Shown here: piece by piece, positions 1-8,637 of the stretch
How the letters are laid out: the number at the start of each line of letters is the position of its first letter
Position numbering within the stretch: position 1 is the stretch's first letter
Origin: Burkholderia puraquae
Lineage (GTDB): Bacteria; Pseudomonadota; Gammaproteobacteria; Burkholderiales; Burkholderiaceae
DNA length: 64,000 nucleotides
Direction of reading: 5' to 3'
Assembly (NCBI RefSeq): GCF_002099195.1
Contig: NZ_NBYX01000001.1
Coordinates: forward strand, 434,168 to 498,167
Notes under the pieces: model-generated
What the model was told of the DNA's origin: nothing
Database searches by the model: none
The model's input: the letters and a program-made list of their open reading frames with translations, nothing else
Made by a program: the position numbers and the translations under genes

Positions 1-942
1 AGCGGCACGAGTGGCACAAGCGGCACAAGCGGCACAAGCGGCACGAGCGGAATCGGCGGCACGAGCGGAACCAGCGGTACCCCCGGCACGAACGGCATCA
101 TCAGCTCCGTCGGCGCGGTCGTCATGGACGCCGGCGTCACGATCAGCAGCATGAGCCCGCCGGGAGTGAGCAAGGGCGTGACCACCGGCCTCGGCAACTC
201 GGTCACCGGCGCGGGCACGATCATCCGCGACACGACGAACGCCGTGAGCAACGGCATCGGCCAGATCGGCTTTACGGCGAACCCCGTCGGCACGACGGTC
301 GCCGGGCTTGGCTCCATCGTCGCTTCGACCAGCAACCCGGTCACCGGCCTCAGCGACACCGTGAAGGCGCTCGGCGCCGGCCCGCTGTCGCCGTTGGCGC
401 CGCTCACGACGCCGGTCGGCGGCCTGCTCGACACCGTGGCCGGTGGCATCAAGACGGGCGGCACCATGCTCGGCTCGGCGCTTTCGTCGGGCCCGGTCCA
501 GCAGGCGACGCAGGCGATCAGCACGGCGATCACGCCGCTCGTCACGACCGTCGGCCAGGTCACGCAGCAGGTCGGCACGGCGTCCGGCCTCGGGCAGCCC
601 GTCGCGGGCCTGCTCGGGCAGATCGGCGGCGCGATCACGTCGGCGGGATGGAAGGTGACGTCCACGTCGCCCCAGCCGCTGGTCAGTGGCGTCGGCGAAC
701 TCGTTCGCGCGGTCGGCAACACCGTGACCAATGCGGGCGGCCTCGTGAACCCGAGCGGTGCGAACGGCGCGGTGCCGGTCGCGGGCCTGGTGACGAGCGT
801 GGTCGGCGGCATGCCGGCGGCCGTCCACAACGGTTCCGCAACCGGCACGGGCGGCGGCTCGCCGCTGGGGGGGCTGTCCAATCCGCTCGCGCCCGTTACG
901 GGGCTGGTGGGCGGCCTGCTTGGCGGCTTGGCCGGCAAGTAG
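1..942 (+). CDS. Collagen-like repeat surface protein, C-terminal part (5' end outside window)
   Basis: The reading frame is open from base 1 and stops at 940-942, so only the C-terminal ~313 residues are present. It opens with tandem Gly-Thr-Ser triplets (bases 1-50), a Gly-X-Y pattern as in Burkholderia collagen-like (Bucl) proteins. After the repeats comes a long Gly/Ser/Thr/Val/Ala-rich region with recurring 'GLL', 'TVG' and 'PVAGL' phrases and no cysteine, ending in a Gly/Leu-rich tail. A signal peptide would lie upstream of the window. By analogy with Bucl proteins it is probably exported and surface-associated; the exact role is unknown. A methionine at base 124 is internal, not the start. 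Confidence 0.75.
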   Translation, partial: SGTSGTSGTSGTSGTSGIGGTSGTSGTPGTNGIISSVGAVVMDAGVTISSMSPPGVSKGVTTGLGNSVTGAGTIIRDTTNAVSNGIGQIGFTANPVGTTVAGLGSIVASTSNPVTGLSDTVKALGAGPLSPLAPLTTPVGGLLDTVAGGIKTGGTMLGSALSSGPVQQATQAISTAITPLVTTVGQVTQQVGTASGLGQPVAGLLGQIGGAITSAGWKVTSTSPQPLVSGVGELVRAVGNTVTNAGGLVNPSGANGAVPVAGLVTSVVGGMPAAVHNGSATGTGGGSPLGGLSNPLAPVTGLVGGLLGGLAGK

Positions 943-963
943 TCGATCGGCTCCGATCGTCGT

Positions 964-1005
964 GGCGGTAACCGGCCAAACGAAAACTGGCCTCCGGTTA
1001 CCGCC
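964..1005. terminator. Hairpin after the collagen-like gene
   Basis: A 12-bp perfect inverted repeat, GGCGGTAACCGG (964-975) against CCGGTTACCGCC (994-1005), lies 22 bases after the stop codon and before the convergent Lrp-family gene. There is no U-run, so it may be a bidirectional or factor-assisted terminator. Confidence 0.5.
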
Positions 1006-1064
1006 GACCCTGATTCCTCGATGGTTTCCGGCGCGAAGCGGGTCGAACGGGGCTTCTCGCTGCG

Positions 1065-1526
1065 TCAATCGCGGATGACGTCGCGCTGCGACGGCGGCCG
1101 CGCCAACCCGCGTGCGGGCAGCGGCGTCGACATCACGATCGACGTGCGCGTTTCGCCGTACAGGTTGATGCGTTCGATCAACTGTTCGAGATGGGTCATG
1201 CCGATCGCGACGAGTCGCATGACATACGAGTCCGCCCCCGTCACGTGATGGCATTCGACGACTTCGGGAATCGTCTCCAGCAACCGGAGGAATTTTGCTT
1301 TTGCCGGTTGCGGCACCGTGATGCCGATCAGCGCGCTGACCGGATAGCCGGCCGCGGCAGGATTGATCCGGGCCGTGTAGCCTTCGACGACGCCGGCCGC
1401 CTCAAGGCGCTTCACGCGCTCCGTCACCGCCGGCACCGACAGGTGCACCTGGCGCGCCAGCTCCGTATAGCTGATGCGGCCGTTGGCCTGCAACAGCGCC
1501 AGTATCTTCCAGTCCAGATCGTCCAT
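1065..1526 (-). CDS. Lrp/AsnC family transcriptional regulator
   Basis: The protein has 153 residues, normal for the family. The N-terminal winged helix-turn-helix (about residues 5-60) begins 'MDDLDWKILALLQANGR', followed by the 'ISYTELARQVHLSVPAVTERV' recognition region. The C-terminal RAM ligand-binding domain (about 70-145) contains the usual 'HHVTGADSYVMRL' segment. Lrp/AsnC proteins sense amino acids and bind DNA as multimers. It is transcribed divergently from a LysE-family exporter 116 bp away, so it very likely controls that exporter and itself. An inverted repeat sits in the shared promoter region. Confidence 0.92.
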   Translation of the reverse strand: MDDLDWKILALLQANGRISYTELARQVHLSVPAVTERVKRLEAAGVVEGYTARINPAAAGYPVSALIGITVPQPAKAKFLRLLETIPEVVECHHVTGADSYVMRLVAIGMTHLEQLIERINLYGETRTSIVMSTPLPARGLARPPSQRDVIRD

Positions 1527-1538
1527 TGCGGCGGTATT

Positions 1539-1570
1539 TTTTAAGGTGGAGCGGCCATTTTTCCTTAAAA
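1539..1570. promoter_or_regulatory. Candidate Lrp-type operator between lrp-like and lysE-like genes
   Basis: Inverted half-sites TTTTAAGG (1539-1546) and CCTTAAAA (1563-1570) have centres 24 bp apart in the divergent intergenic region. The A/T-rich arms stand out in this GC-rich DNA and lie just upstream of the regulator start. This fits Lrp/AsnC autoregulation and control of the exporter; binding is inferred. Confidence 0.45.
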
Positions 1571-1576
1571 GCTGCC

Positions 1577-1605
1577 TTTAGCGATGACCGGACTTTCCCT
1601 ACGAT
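1577..1605 (+). promoter_or_regulatory. Possible sigma-70 promoter for the LysE-family gene
   Basis: TTTAGC (1577-1582) and TACGAT (1600-1605) are separated by 17 bp, about 38 bp before the start codon. The -35 is weak, as expected for an activator-dependent promoter. Confidence 0.3.
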
Positions 1606-1642
1606 GCCTGTTCCACTCGTTACATGTCGCAAGGAGCAGGCG

Positions 1643-2275
1643 ATGCTGTTCATCAAGTCCGTCGTGATGGGGCTGTCGATCGCGGTGCCGGTCGGGCCGA
1701 TCGGCATGCTGTGCATTCAGCGCAGCCTGAGCCGCGGTTTTCGGGCGGGTTTCGCGACGGGCGTCGGCGCCGCGTGCGCCGATGCGATCTATGGCCTGCT
1801 CGGTGCGCTCGGCATCGCGGGTATCGTCACGGCGTTCCCGATGCTGACCGTCGGCCTGAAAATCGGTGGCGGCGCGTTCCTCGTGTGGCTGGCGTGGAGC
1901 ATCGCGCGCCAGGCGCCGGCCGCGCCGACGGCGCAACGCGATCTGCCTCGCACGACCGTCCTGCGCGATTTCCTGACAACATTCGGCCTGACGCTGTCGA
2001 ACCCGATGACGATCCTGTCGTTCGTCGGGATTTTTGCGGCGCTCGGCCCGCTGTCGGGGGCGCGGGAGGGCGCGATGTGGCCGGCCGTGGCGCTGATGGT
2101 CGCCGGTGTGTTCATCGGCTCCGCGACGTGGTGGCTGTGCCTGAGCGGTACGACTGCCGCGCTGCGCACGAGGGTGTCGTTCGCGTTCATGCACGGGCTG
2201 TCGCGCGTGTCGGCTGCGGTCATCGCGGTATTCGGCGTGATTCAGGTGGTCGCAGGCGTGAGCGGCGTCATCTAG
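1643..2275 (+). CDS. LysE family amino-acid exporter
   Basis: A 210-residue inner-membrane protein of the LysE/RhtB superfamily, which exports amino acids or related metabolites. The start at 1643 was chosen because AAGGAG lies 7-12 bases upstream and the protein then begins with the family's first membrane helix ('MLFIKSVVMGLSIAVPVGP'). About six hydrophobic helices follow, with the conserved 'NPMTILSFVGIFAAL' helix in the middle. An in-frame ATG at 1526 would add a charged stretch unlike the family and overlap the divergent regulator. Partner of the Lrp-family gene; substrate unknown. Confidence 0.92.
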   Translation: MLFIKSVVMGLSIAVPVGPIGMLCIQRSLSRGFRAGFATGVGAACADAIYGLLGALGIAGIVTAFPMLTVGLKIGGGAFLVWLAWSIARQAPAAPTAQRDLPRTTVLRDFLTTFGLTLSNPMTILSFVGIFAALGPLSGAREGAMWPAVALMVAGVFIGSATWWLCLSGTTAALRTRVSFAFMHGLSRVSAAVIAVFGVIQVVAGVSGVI

Positions 2276-2479
2276 ATCGATGCGTCGCGCGCATGGCGTT
2301 GCGACCGTCGAGCGCAGTTGGATACGGGTGTTCGGGCGGCAGGCGATAGTCGACGCCGTAGCATCGAATGCCGAGCCGGTCGGCCTGCATCTGCGCGCCG
2401 GCGCGGCAGCGGCGCCGCCGCCGAGAACCAGCGGGCTTTCGTGCGTGCCGGTTGTTCCGATGCGTCATTGGGGGGACGA

Positions 2480-3325
2480 TCACCCCAACTCGAACGACGT
2501 CACCCCGAACACGCGATCGATCGCAATCGCCGGGGCATCGTTCGTGTACATCCGTGCGGTTTCGAAGATGCGCGTCATGCCGTGCCGTTCGGCCAGCGCG
2601 ACGGCCGCAGCGTTCGTTTCCGGCACGTCGAGCACGATGATCTCGCCGGGCATGCGCGCTGCCAGCGCGCGAAACAGCCCGGTGGCAACGCCTGCGTCAT
2701 CGGCGAAGAGCGGGCCGATCTTGCAGCCGGTCCTGCAGCGGCGCACGACACCATATCCGGCGACACGGCCATCGTCGACCGTTGCGAGCGCAACGGCATC
2801 CGGCTGCGCGATCCACGCGGAGACGAACCGATCGCGCGCCGCGGGAAAGCACGCGCGATCGTAGGCGAGCAACTGCTCGAACGGCACGTCGGCCGCTGCC
2901 GCCACGTGCGCGCACCCGATGCCGTCCACGCGCCCCGCATAGCGGATGTTGCGGTACGCGAGCTTGAATCCCGACTTCCGATAGTTTGCCTGCTGCGCCA
3001 CGACACCATCGAGCCCGATGTTGCGATCGGCAAGGTAACGCATGCCGTGCTGCCAGATTCGCATGCCGAAGCCTTGGCCGCGAAACCCGGGTTTCACGAT
3101 GTAGAGGCCGATGAAGCCAAAGCGTTCGCCGTAGGCGACAGCGGCGAGGCACGCGACCGGCTCGCCGCGCCAGATGCCGACGAAGAACCCGGCCGGGTCC
3201 GCCTCCCTGAAACAGGAGGGATCGTGCAGGCCGGGGTTCCAGCCTTCCGCAGCCGCCCATTCGACCGACATGGCCACCTCGCCGGCCGACATGGTGCGTA
3301 CGATGAAGTCTCCGCCTTGATCCAT
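2480..3325 (-). CDS. GNAT family N-acetyltransferase with second C-terminal acetyltransferase domain
   Basis: The 281-residue protein has two GNAT-like halves. The first (about 5-135) has the acetyl-CoA loop 'GFRGQGFGMRIW', matching the R/Q-x-x-G-x-G/A motif. The second (about 150-275) resembles the Acetyltransf_18 module, with 'ADDAGVATGLFRALAARMPG' and 'NAAAVALAERHGM'. Such YitH-like proteins acetylate small molecules; the substrate is not known. It stands alone between the LysE-family gene (convergent) and a 380-bp gap. Confidence 0.85.
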   Translation of the reverse strand: MDQGGDFIVRTMSAGEVAMSVEWAAAEGWNPGLHDPSCFREADPAGFFVGIWRGEPVACLAAVAYGERFGFIGLYIVKPGFRGQGFGMRIWQHGMRYLADRNIGLDGVVAQQANYRKSGFKLAYRNIRYAGRVDGIGCAHVAAAADVPFEQLLAYDRACFPAARDRFVSAWIAQPDAVALATVDDGRVAGYGVVRRCRTGCKIGPLFADDAGVATGLFRALAARMPGEIIVLDVPETNAAAVALAERHGMTRIFETARMYTNDAPAIAIDRVFGVTSFELG

Positions 3326-3708
3326 GGTTCACCCCGGTCGCTGCGCTCAGGATGGCGCGTTGCGTTACGTTGCGGTCGATGCATCTGGGAAGCGCGGGCA
3401 GGCAGTTCGGTGGCGCCCGATTGGGCCATCATAATCCCAAGAGCCGGTATGAGCGTGAGGTGGTCACGCCGTGCTTTCAATGAATGGACACGCGGTCGGT
3501 CGAAGCGGATGGCGTGGTTGCGCTCGGCGCGTGTTCGAAGTTTGTGAGGGAAGGGCGCGCGATTGTTCCGGCCCGAGGCGCACCGCAATTGACTCGTATC
3601 GGCTGGTAAGCACCCCTCGGGCGTGTCCCGCGCTTGACGGCCGCCGAGCCGAAGCAGCCATGGCAGGTTACAGGCCCGCGTTTGGCACATGCTCCGTCAG
3701 CGAAATAT
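3326..3708. other. Intergenic gap, no gene recognised
   Basis: Short open frames here have no family-like pattern on either strand. It probably contains the promoter of the GNAT gene (minus strand). I saw no repeat, RNA gene or strong hairpin. Confidence 0.4.
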
Positions 3709-4278
3709 CTATGGATGGAAGGTTTCGCCGCGGTTCAGCATGTCGATGAATTCCCCGATCTTGCGCGCCCTCGTTTCCGGCTTTTTGGCATTCTGTATCC
3801 GAAACAGGATCGCATAACGGTTACGGCCGTTCAGGGTTGCGAAGAACTTCCTGGCTCCCGGATTGGCGTCCAAAGCCGCCTGCAGGTCGTCCGGCACGGT
3901 CGAGTTGCTGGCCGACGTATAAGCAGCCTTCCAGCGGCCGTCCTTCCGGGCCTTCTCGATTTCGTACAAGCCGGGCGGGCGCATTCTGCCTGCCGCGATC
4001 AGCGCTTCAGCCCTGTCTTTGTTGAGTTTGGACCAGATGCTTTTTGCGGAGCGCGGAGTGAAGCGCTGTAACCAGTATTGCTCGCTTTCAGCCCGCTTTT
4101 GACCATCGATCCAGCCGTAGCAGAGGGCGCTTTCCAACGCCTGATCGTAGGTGACGGTTCGCTGCCCTGTGCCTTTTTTCGCCAGACGCAGCCATGCTTC
4201 GGTCGAAGTGCTGCCGTTTTGCCCTAACCAGCTTTCCCATTCGATCTGACTGGCAAATGTGAGAACGCATTCGGTCAT
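3709..4278 (-). CDS. YdeI/OmpD-associated family protein
   Basis: With the start at 4278 the protein has 189 residues and begins 'MTECVLTFASQIEWESWL'. It shows the family's 'SALCYGWIDGQKR' block (about 52-64), 'WLQRFTPRSAKSIWSKLNK' (about 70-88), and a C-terminal 'FFATLNGRNRYAILFRIQNA' block. The last belongs to the OmdA-like bacteriocin-protection region. A longer frame reaching 4392 is open, but its extra N-terminus is unlike the family. The biochemical role is not established. It is convergent with no gene and lies 236 bp from btuB. Confidence 0.85.
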   Translation of the reverse strand: MTECVLTFASQIEWESWLGQNGSTSTEAWLRLAKKGTGQRTVTYDQALESALCYGWIDGQKRAESEQYWLQRFTPRSAKSIWSKLNKDRAEALIAAGRMRPPGLYEIEKARKDGRWKAAYTSASNSTVPDDLQAALDANPGARKFFATLNGRNRYAILFRIQNAKKPETRARKIGEFIDMLNRGETFHP

Positions 4279-4514
4279 GTCACTGTCCTGAATGGTGGCG
4301 TACATGTGCGGGGACGGCGTCCGCAGTCTAACAGCGTTGATGCCGACGGCAACGTCCGTGGTGCGACCGAAGGCCGGCCGCTCGATGGTCATGCGCCCGT
4401 CGGCTGGTTTGGGGCGGAGTCCCCCGTTTCAACAGTCCGGCGGCGCAGGGCCAGGGCACGGCTTTCCGATGAAAGGCCTCGCCGCACACCGCGCCAGGGC
4501 CTCCCGGTCGGCCG

Positions 4515-6443
4515 TCAGAACGTATAGCTCACCTTCCCGAACGCCGTCCGTCCCAGCGTGTTGTATCCATACGCGGTCATGTACTGCCGATCGAACAGAT
4601 TCGACACCGTCGCCGACACCGTCAGGTGCGAATTGATCCGGTACGACGCACGCAGGCCCACCGTCAGGTACGAAGGCAGATAGGTCGAGTTCGCCGGATC
4701 GTCGAACGTCGTGCCGCCGTAGAGCAACGACGCACCCGTGCTCAATGCATGCAGGTGCAGTTCATCCCACGTGTGATCGATGTTGAGGCTGACCGTCTGG
4801 CGCGGCCGGCGGTTGAGCCACGAGTCGTTGGTCTCGTCCTGCGGATTCAGGATCCCGACCGCGAGGCTCACCGGCGTCGAGCGGCCGATCGTCCCCTTGT
4901 ACGACAGGTCGATGCCGCGAATATGCGCGCGACCGATGTTCATCGGCGAGAACGTCGCGGGGTTGTACGCGATCAGGTTGGTGACCCGCGTGTCGTAGAT
5001 CGCGGCCGTGAACGTGCCGTACGACGTGTTCGCATCGACCGCAGCCTCGACCGACGTATTGCGTTCCGGGCTGAGATTCGGATTGCCGTAGCCGGGGTAA
5101 TACAGATCGTTGAACGACGGCAGCTTGAATGCATTGCCGTACGACACGCGCGCCGTATACACCGGCGTGATCGCCCAGGACAGCGCCGCGTTGCCCGTAT
5201 TGACCGACTTCCCGGCGATGATTTCGTGACGCCCCGCGACGAACATCGTCACGCTGCCGAGCGTCGCCGACTGATGCAGCGAGAACGCGGAGTCGTTACG
5301 CGTCGGCACGCCGCCCGGATTGTCGACCGGCAGGAAGGCCTGCTCACGCGTGAAGTCGTACGCGAGCTTGGTCTCTCCCGACAGCGGCAGCCCGAACAGC
5401 TGGAACCCGCGCTCCTGATGCGTCAACGACGTCGACGTGCTGATGCGCTGCGAATCGATCCGGTCGGTCGGGATGGTCGGGTCGCTCGCATAGAGAAACT
5501 GGCGATCGTTCGAATAGCCGAAGGACTGGTCGAACTGCGTGTCCGGCGTGATGTCGAGGTGGAACGCGATACCGGTCGTCAGCTGATGATCGAGCTGGCG
5601 GTTCGCATAGCCGCGATTGTCGTAGGACAGATCGGACCGGTGATACAGCGCGAACGTCGAGACCGACCAGTTGTCGCGCGCGTAGCCGAGGCGTGCATCG
5701 AGATCCTGCGCGTGGTACGGGTTGCGGCCGTCCTCGTGGTACGGCAACACGGGCCGCGTTGAATCGATGCCGGCCGTATTGTAGGAGTGCAGACCAAGCG
5801 AGTAGGTGAGCCCGCCGAGCGCGGCGAGCGGCCCGGTCGACGGCACCGTGCCCGATGTGCGGAGCTGCGTGTCGAACGTCTTGTTCGACCCGCCGCCGAA
5901 CGACACGGTCGTCTGGTTCGGCTGGTTGGCCGCGCGGCGCGTGAAGAGTTGCACGACGCCGCCCATCGCATTGGCGCCGAACGATGCGGCGGCCGGCCCC
6001 GAAATTACTTCCACACGCTCGAACGCTTCGGTCGGCAGGTCGGCCCACGGCGCGATGCCGGTGGTCGGCGAGCCGATCCGGATGCCGTCGATGAACACGG
6101 CGACCTGGCTTGCCGACGAGCCGCGGATGCTGACCGACGCGGACGAACCGGGGCCGCCGTTCTGCGAGACGGTCACGCCGGGCAGCGTCGCGAGCGCTTG
6201 CGTGATGCTCGGGTCGCTCGGCGACAGCCGGTCGAGATCGGTGCGCGTGAGCACCTGGGTCGTCGCATAGCGCTGGTCGAACGATTCGGGCAGCCGACGC
6301 GTGTCGGTTACGTTGATCGTCGGCAGGTCGGTGCCGGCGGCGGCCGGAGCCGGTTGCGAGGCCGCAGTGTCGCCGGCGGCGTGGGCGAGGGGCGAGAGGA
6401 GCGCGGTCGTGGCGGACGTGGCGAGGAGGTGTCGAATCTTCAT
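4515..6443 (-). CDS. btuB: TonB-dependent vitamin B12 receptor, BtuB-type
   Basis: The 642-residue outer-membrane receptor imports cobalamin with energy from TonB. A signal peptide (residues 1-22, ending 'LAHA') is followed by a TonB box-like 'PTINVTD' (41-47) and a plug with 'SVSIRGSSASQVAVFIDGI' and 'VEVISGPAAASFGANAMGG'. The remainder is a beta-barrel with a C-terminal aromatic residue ('GKVSYTF'). The start at 6443 gives a proper signal sequence; the open frame upstream runs through the riboswitch and is non-coding. B12 as substrate is supported by the cobalamin riboswitch in the leader. No cob/cbi genes are adjacent. Confidence 0.92.
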   Translation of the reverse strand: MKIRHLLATSATTALLSPLAHAAGDTAASQPAPAAAGTDLPTINVTDTRRLPESFDQRYATTQVLTRTDLDRLSPSDPSITQALATLPGVTVSQNGGPGSSASVSIRGSSASQVAVFIDGIRIGSPTTGIAPWADLPTEAFERVEVISGPAAASFGANAMGGVVQLFTRRAANQPNQTTVSFGGGSNKTFDTQLRTSGTVPSTGPLAALGGLTYSLGLHSYNTAGIDSTRPVLPYHEDGRNPYHAQDLDARLGYARDNWSVSTFALYHRSDLSYDNRGYANRQLDHQLTTGIAFHLDITPDTQFDQSFGYSNDRQFLYASDPTIPTDRIDSQRISTSTSLTHQERGFQLFGLPLSGETKLAYDFTREQAFLPVDNPGGVPTRNDSAFSLHQSATLGSVTMFVAGRHEIIAGKSVNTGNAALSWAITPVYTARVSYGNAFKLPSFNDLYYPGYGNPNLSPERNTSVEAAVDANTSYGTFTAAIYDTRVTNLIAYNPATFSPMNIGRAHIRGIDLSYKGTIGRSTPVSLAVGILNPQDETNDSWLNRRPRQTVSLNIDHTWDELHLHALSTGASLLYGGTTFDDPANSTYLPSYLTVGLRASYRINSHLTVSATVSNLFDRQYMTAYGYNTLGRTAFGKVSYTF

Positions 6444-6784
6444 GAGGCTGTCGTTGTCGTCGGGCTGCGCATGCGTGGATCGTGAACGGGCGGCGGCAGC
6501 GCCGGTCTTGTTATCGGTGATCGGGTTATCGTGCGACCGGGTCGAGCGGGCTGTCGCCGCGGGCGTCGGCGCGGCGCATGCCGGCGGACGCGATCGATAT
6601 GAAGCGGCACGCGTGTGCGGGCGGGCCGTGCATGCCGGCGGCGTGCCGGCGCGACGCTTCCAGTGCGCAAGTGGATGCGGTAACAGTGGACATCGGGCGG
6701 ATCCTGAGGTCGGGCCGTCCATGCAACGGGCGACCGCCAACGGCGGTGCCTGGCGCTCCGGGACACCCCGCCCGGTGCGGCTGC

Positions 6785-6965
6785 TTGGACCTCGGGTCGA
6801 TGGCAGGTCTCCTGGCTCGCGGGTCGTCATTCGTGCCGGCCTTCCCGGTTTCCCAGTGGCATGCAGTGGCACGGATTCGCCGCTCACAGTTGCGGGGGCA
6901 GCCGCAGATTCGAGGCGCGGCCTCTCCTGCGTTCCCTTTTGATCCCATCCCTGGGAACCATCAGC
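6785..6965 (-). promoter_or_regulatory. Cobalamin (AdoCbl) riboswitch in the btuB leader
   Basis: Read on the minus strand, the region has the expected ordered elements: GGTTCCC near 6955 opening the P1 side, an AAAAGGGAA block, 'CTGCCCCCGCAACTG' near 6890-6905, the B12-box core GCCACTG near 6868, a 'GGGAAGGCC' block, and AGCCAGGAGACCTGCC near 6800-6815. These are the invariant segments of the cobalamin riboswitch. It lies about 340 bp upstream of btuB in the same orientation, so B12 binding should reduce receptor expression. Confidence 0.93.
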
Positions 6966-7066
6966 GCGCAAGGGTAATGGCGTGCGCTCCGGCGCGTCAA
7001 TTGTCCGGCTGCGCAGGGATGCGAAAAAACGTCATCGACGCGCAAAAACTTTCGAAATCCTTTCTT

Positions 7067-8125
7067 TCATGCGTCGGCACTGCATTTCATGTCTGACGAA
7101 ACGGACGGGTTCGCTGCCATGCAATTGCGCCTGAACCGGCTCGGCGCGACGCCTGTCCATCTGACGAACGCGCGGCGAAATGCCTCCTCGCCGCCGAACC
7201 CGAGATGCGCGGCAATTCGCGCGACCGGCCAGTCCGACTCGCGCAGCCAGCGTTGCGCGACCTCGGCCAGACACTGCTCCCGCAGCGCGTGATAACCGGT
7301 GCGTTCGGCCACCAGCCGGCGCCGCAACGTTGCCTCGCTGACACCGAGCCACGCAGCCAGCTCGGCGAGCGCCGGCAACGCCTGCTCGTGCGCGAGCGCT
7401 GCCTCGAGAAAGCCGCGCACCTGCTGCGCCCACGACACGACGGCCGGCGCCGCATCGATCAGGCGAAACGGAAAATCGACGAGAAACGCGTCGAGCTCGG
7501 CCGGCTGCCGGATGACGCGGCAATCGAGCCGTGCCGCATCGAAGGCGAAGCCGTAGGTTTTGCGGCCGACCTCGACCGGCGCATTGAAGAGCCCGAGCAG
7601 CGGCATCGCGTCGTCGCGGCGCGGATGGCCGAGCCACACGCCGGTCGGCCGCAACGGCTGCCCGATCAGCCAGCCGAACAGCTGCAGATAGCAGAACAAC
7701 CCCGTCAGGTCGACGAGGCACGCGGCCGGACTGCGCGTACGGCGCAGCGAATCCATCCGGAACGTCGCGCGCCTGTCTCGCACCGCGAGCGACAGCGCGC
7801 CGGCGCGCGGCGTCAGCATCTCGCAGAATTCGCGCGCACAGCGGATCGCGTCGGCGAGCGTCGCACAACTCGACAGGCAGCGGCACATCAGGTCGACTTC
7901 GCGTTTGCGCATCGGCGGGTGGCCGTCGCCGCGCGCGACCTGCGCCTCGAGGCGTTCGATTGCGTCGCGGTACAGCGCGACGAAATCGCCCGGCGTCGTC
8001 GCCGGTTGCGGTGGCGGCGCATCGCGGTCGGCCGGCGGCGCGCCGCTGCGCGTGAGTTCGCTCAGCAGGCGCGCGCCGAGGCCCGGCAGGACGCGACCGC
8101 GGGCCGGCAGGGCGCGCTGTTTCAT
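7067..8125 (-). CDS. AraC family transcriptional regulator
   Basis: The 352-residue protein (start 8125, 'MKQRALPARGRVL') has an N-terminal arabinose-binding-like effector domain and a C-terminal AraC double helix-turn-helix (about 245-335). The first HTH contains 'LAAWLGVSEATLRRRL' and the second 'VARIAAHLGFGGEEAFRRAF', followed by the conserved 'TGVAPSRFRR'. It is divergent from the small Dabb-like gene at 8293, with a 167-bp gap. It is therefore the likely activator of the 8293-12033 operon; the ligand is unknown. Confidence 0.88.
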   Translation of the reverse strand: MKQRALPARGRVLPGLGARLLSELTRSGAPPADRDAPPPQPATTPGDFVALYRDAIERLEAQVARGDGHPPMRKREVDLMCRCLSSCATLADAIRCAREFCEMLTPRAGALSLAVRDRRATFRMDSLRRTRSPAACLVDLTGLFCYLQLFGWLIGQPLRPTGVWLGHPRRDDAMPLLGLFNAPVEVGRKTYGFAFDAARLDCRVIRQPAELDAFLVDFPFRLIDAAPAVVSWAQQVRGFLEAALAHEQALPALAELAAWLGVSEATLRRRLVAERTGYHALREQCLAEVAQRWLRESDWPVARIAAHLGFGGEEAFRRAFVRWTGVAPSRFRRNCMAANPSVSSDMKCSADA

Positions 8126-8292
8126 GAGTCTCCCGATCTGATCGTTGTGACAGGGGCCGGTGAGCGGGCCGGTAGGGGTCTGCGAACCGTCGCCACGCAA
8201 GAATGCTATCCACGCCGACCGCCTTCGGCCTCGCCGGAACGGCGTAGGCCGGCCGCGCATCCCTGTCACGAACGACCACGGACGACACGCGA

Positions 8293-8637
8293 ATGATCCA
8301 GATCGTAGACGAAATCACGCTCGCGCCCGAGCGCATTCCCGACGTGCTTGCACTGCTGCGCGACCGTTACCTGCCGGGCCATGCGGCACGCGGGCTGACG
8401 GCGGCCGGCCGCTGGGTGTCGCCGCCCGTCGCGGTGCCGGGGCAGCCGAGCACGCTGTGGCTGACCTGGCAGGTGGCGGATGCGCCGGCCTACTACCGGA
8501 TGCGCGCGTTGACGGATGCCGGCGTGGTCGGCTTCTGGATCGCCGTCGACGCGTTGTGCGACGTGCGCCGCCGGCATGTGATGACGGACGCCGATGCGCC
8601 GCTGCCCGCGCTGACGGAGGTCGACCGTGCGGCATGA
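8293..8637 (+). CDS. Small NIPSNAP/Dabb-like alpha-beta-barrel protein
   Basis: A 114-residue soluble protein beginning 'MIQIVDEITLAPERI'. It has alternating beta and helix segments typical of dimeric ferredoxin-like alpha/beta-barrel proteins (NIPSNAP/Dabb/EthD class); no catalytic motif is certain. It is the first gene of the operon divergent from the AraC gene, and its 3' end overlaps the next start by 11 bases, implying translational coupling. Members of this fold often accompany oxidoreductases in aromatic or polyketide-like pathways. Function inferred only from fold. Confidence 0.6.
   Translation: MIQIVDEITLAPERIPDVLALLRDRYLPGHAARGLTAAGRWVSPPVAVPGQPSTLWLTWQVADAPAYYRMRALTDAGVVGFWIAVDALCDVRRRHVMTDADAPLPALTEVDRAA

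Noticed and set aside
1..50. Short tandem repeats at the window start, checked as a CRISPR or satellite
   Set aside because: They are in frame and encode Gly-Thr-Ser triplets of the collagen-like protein; no spacers.
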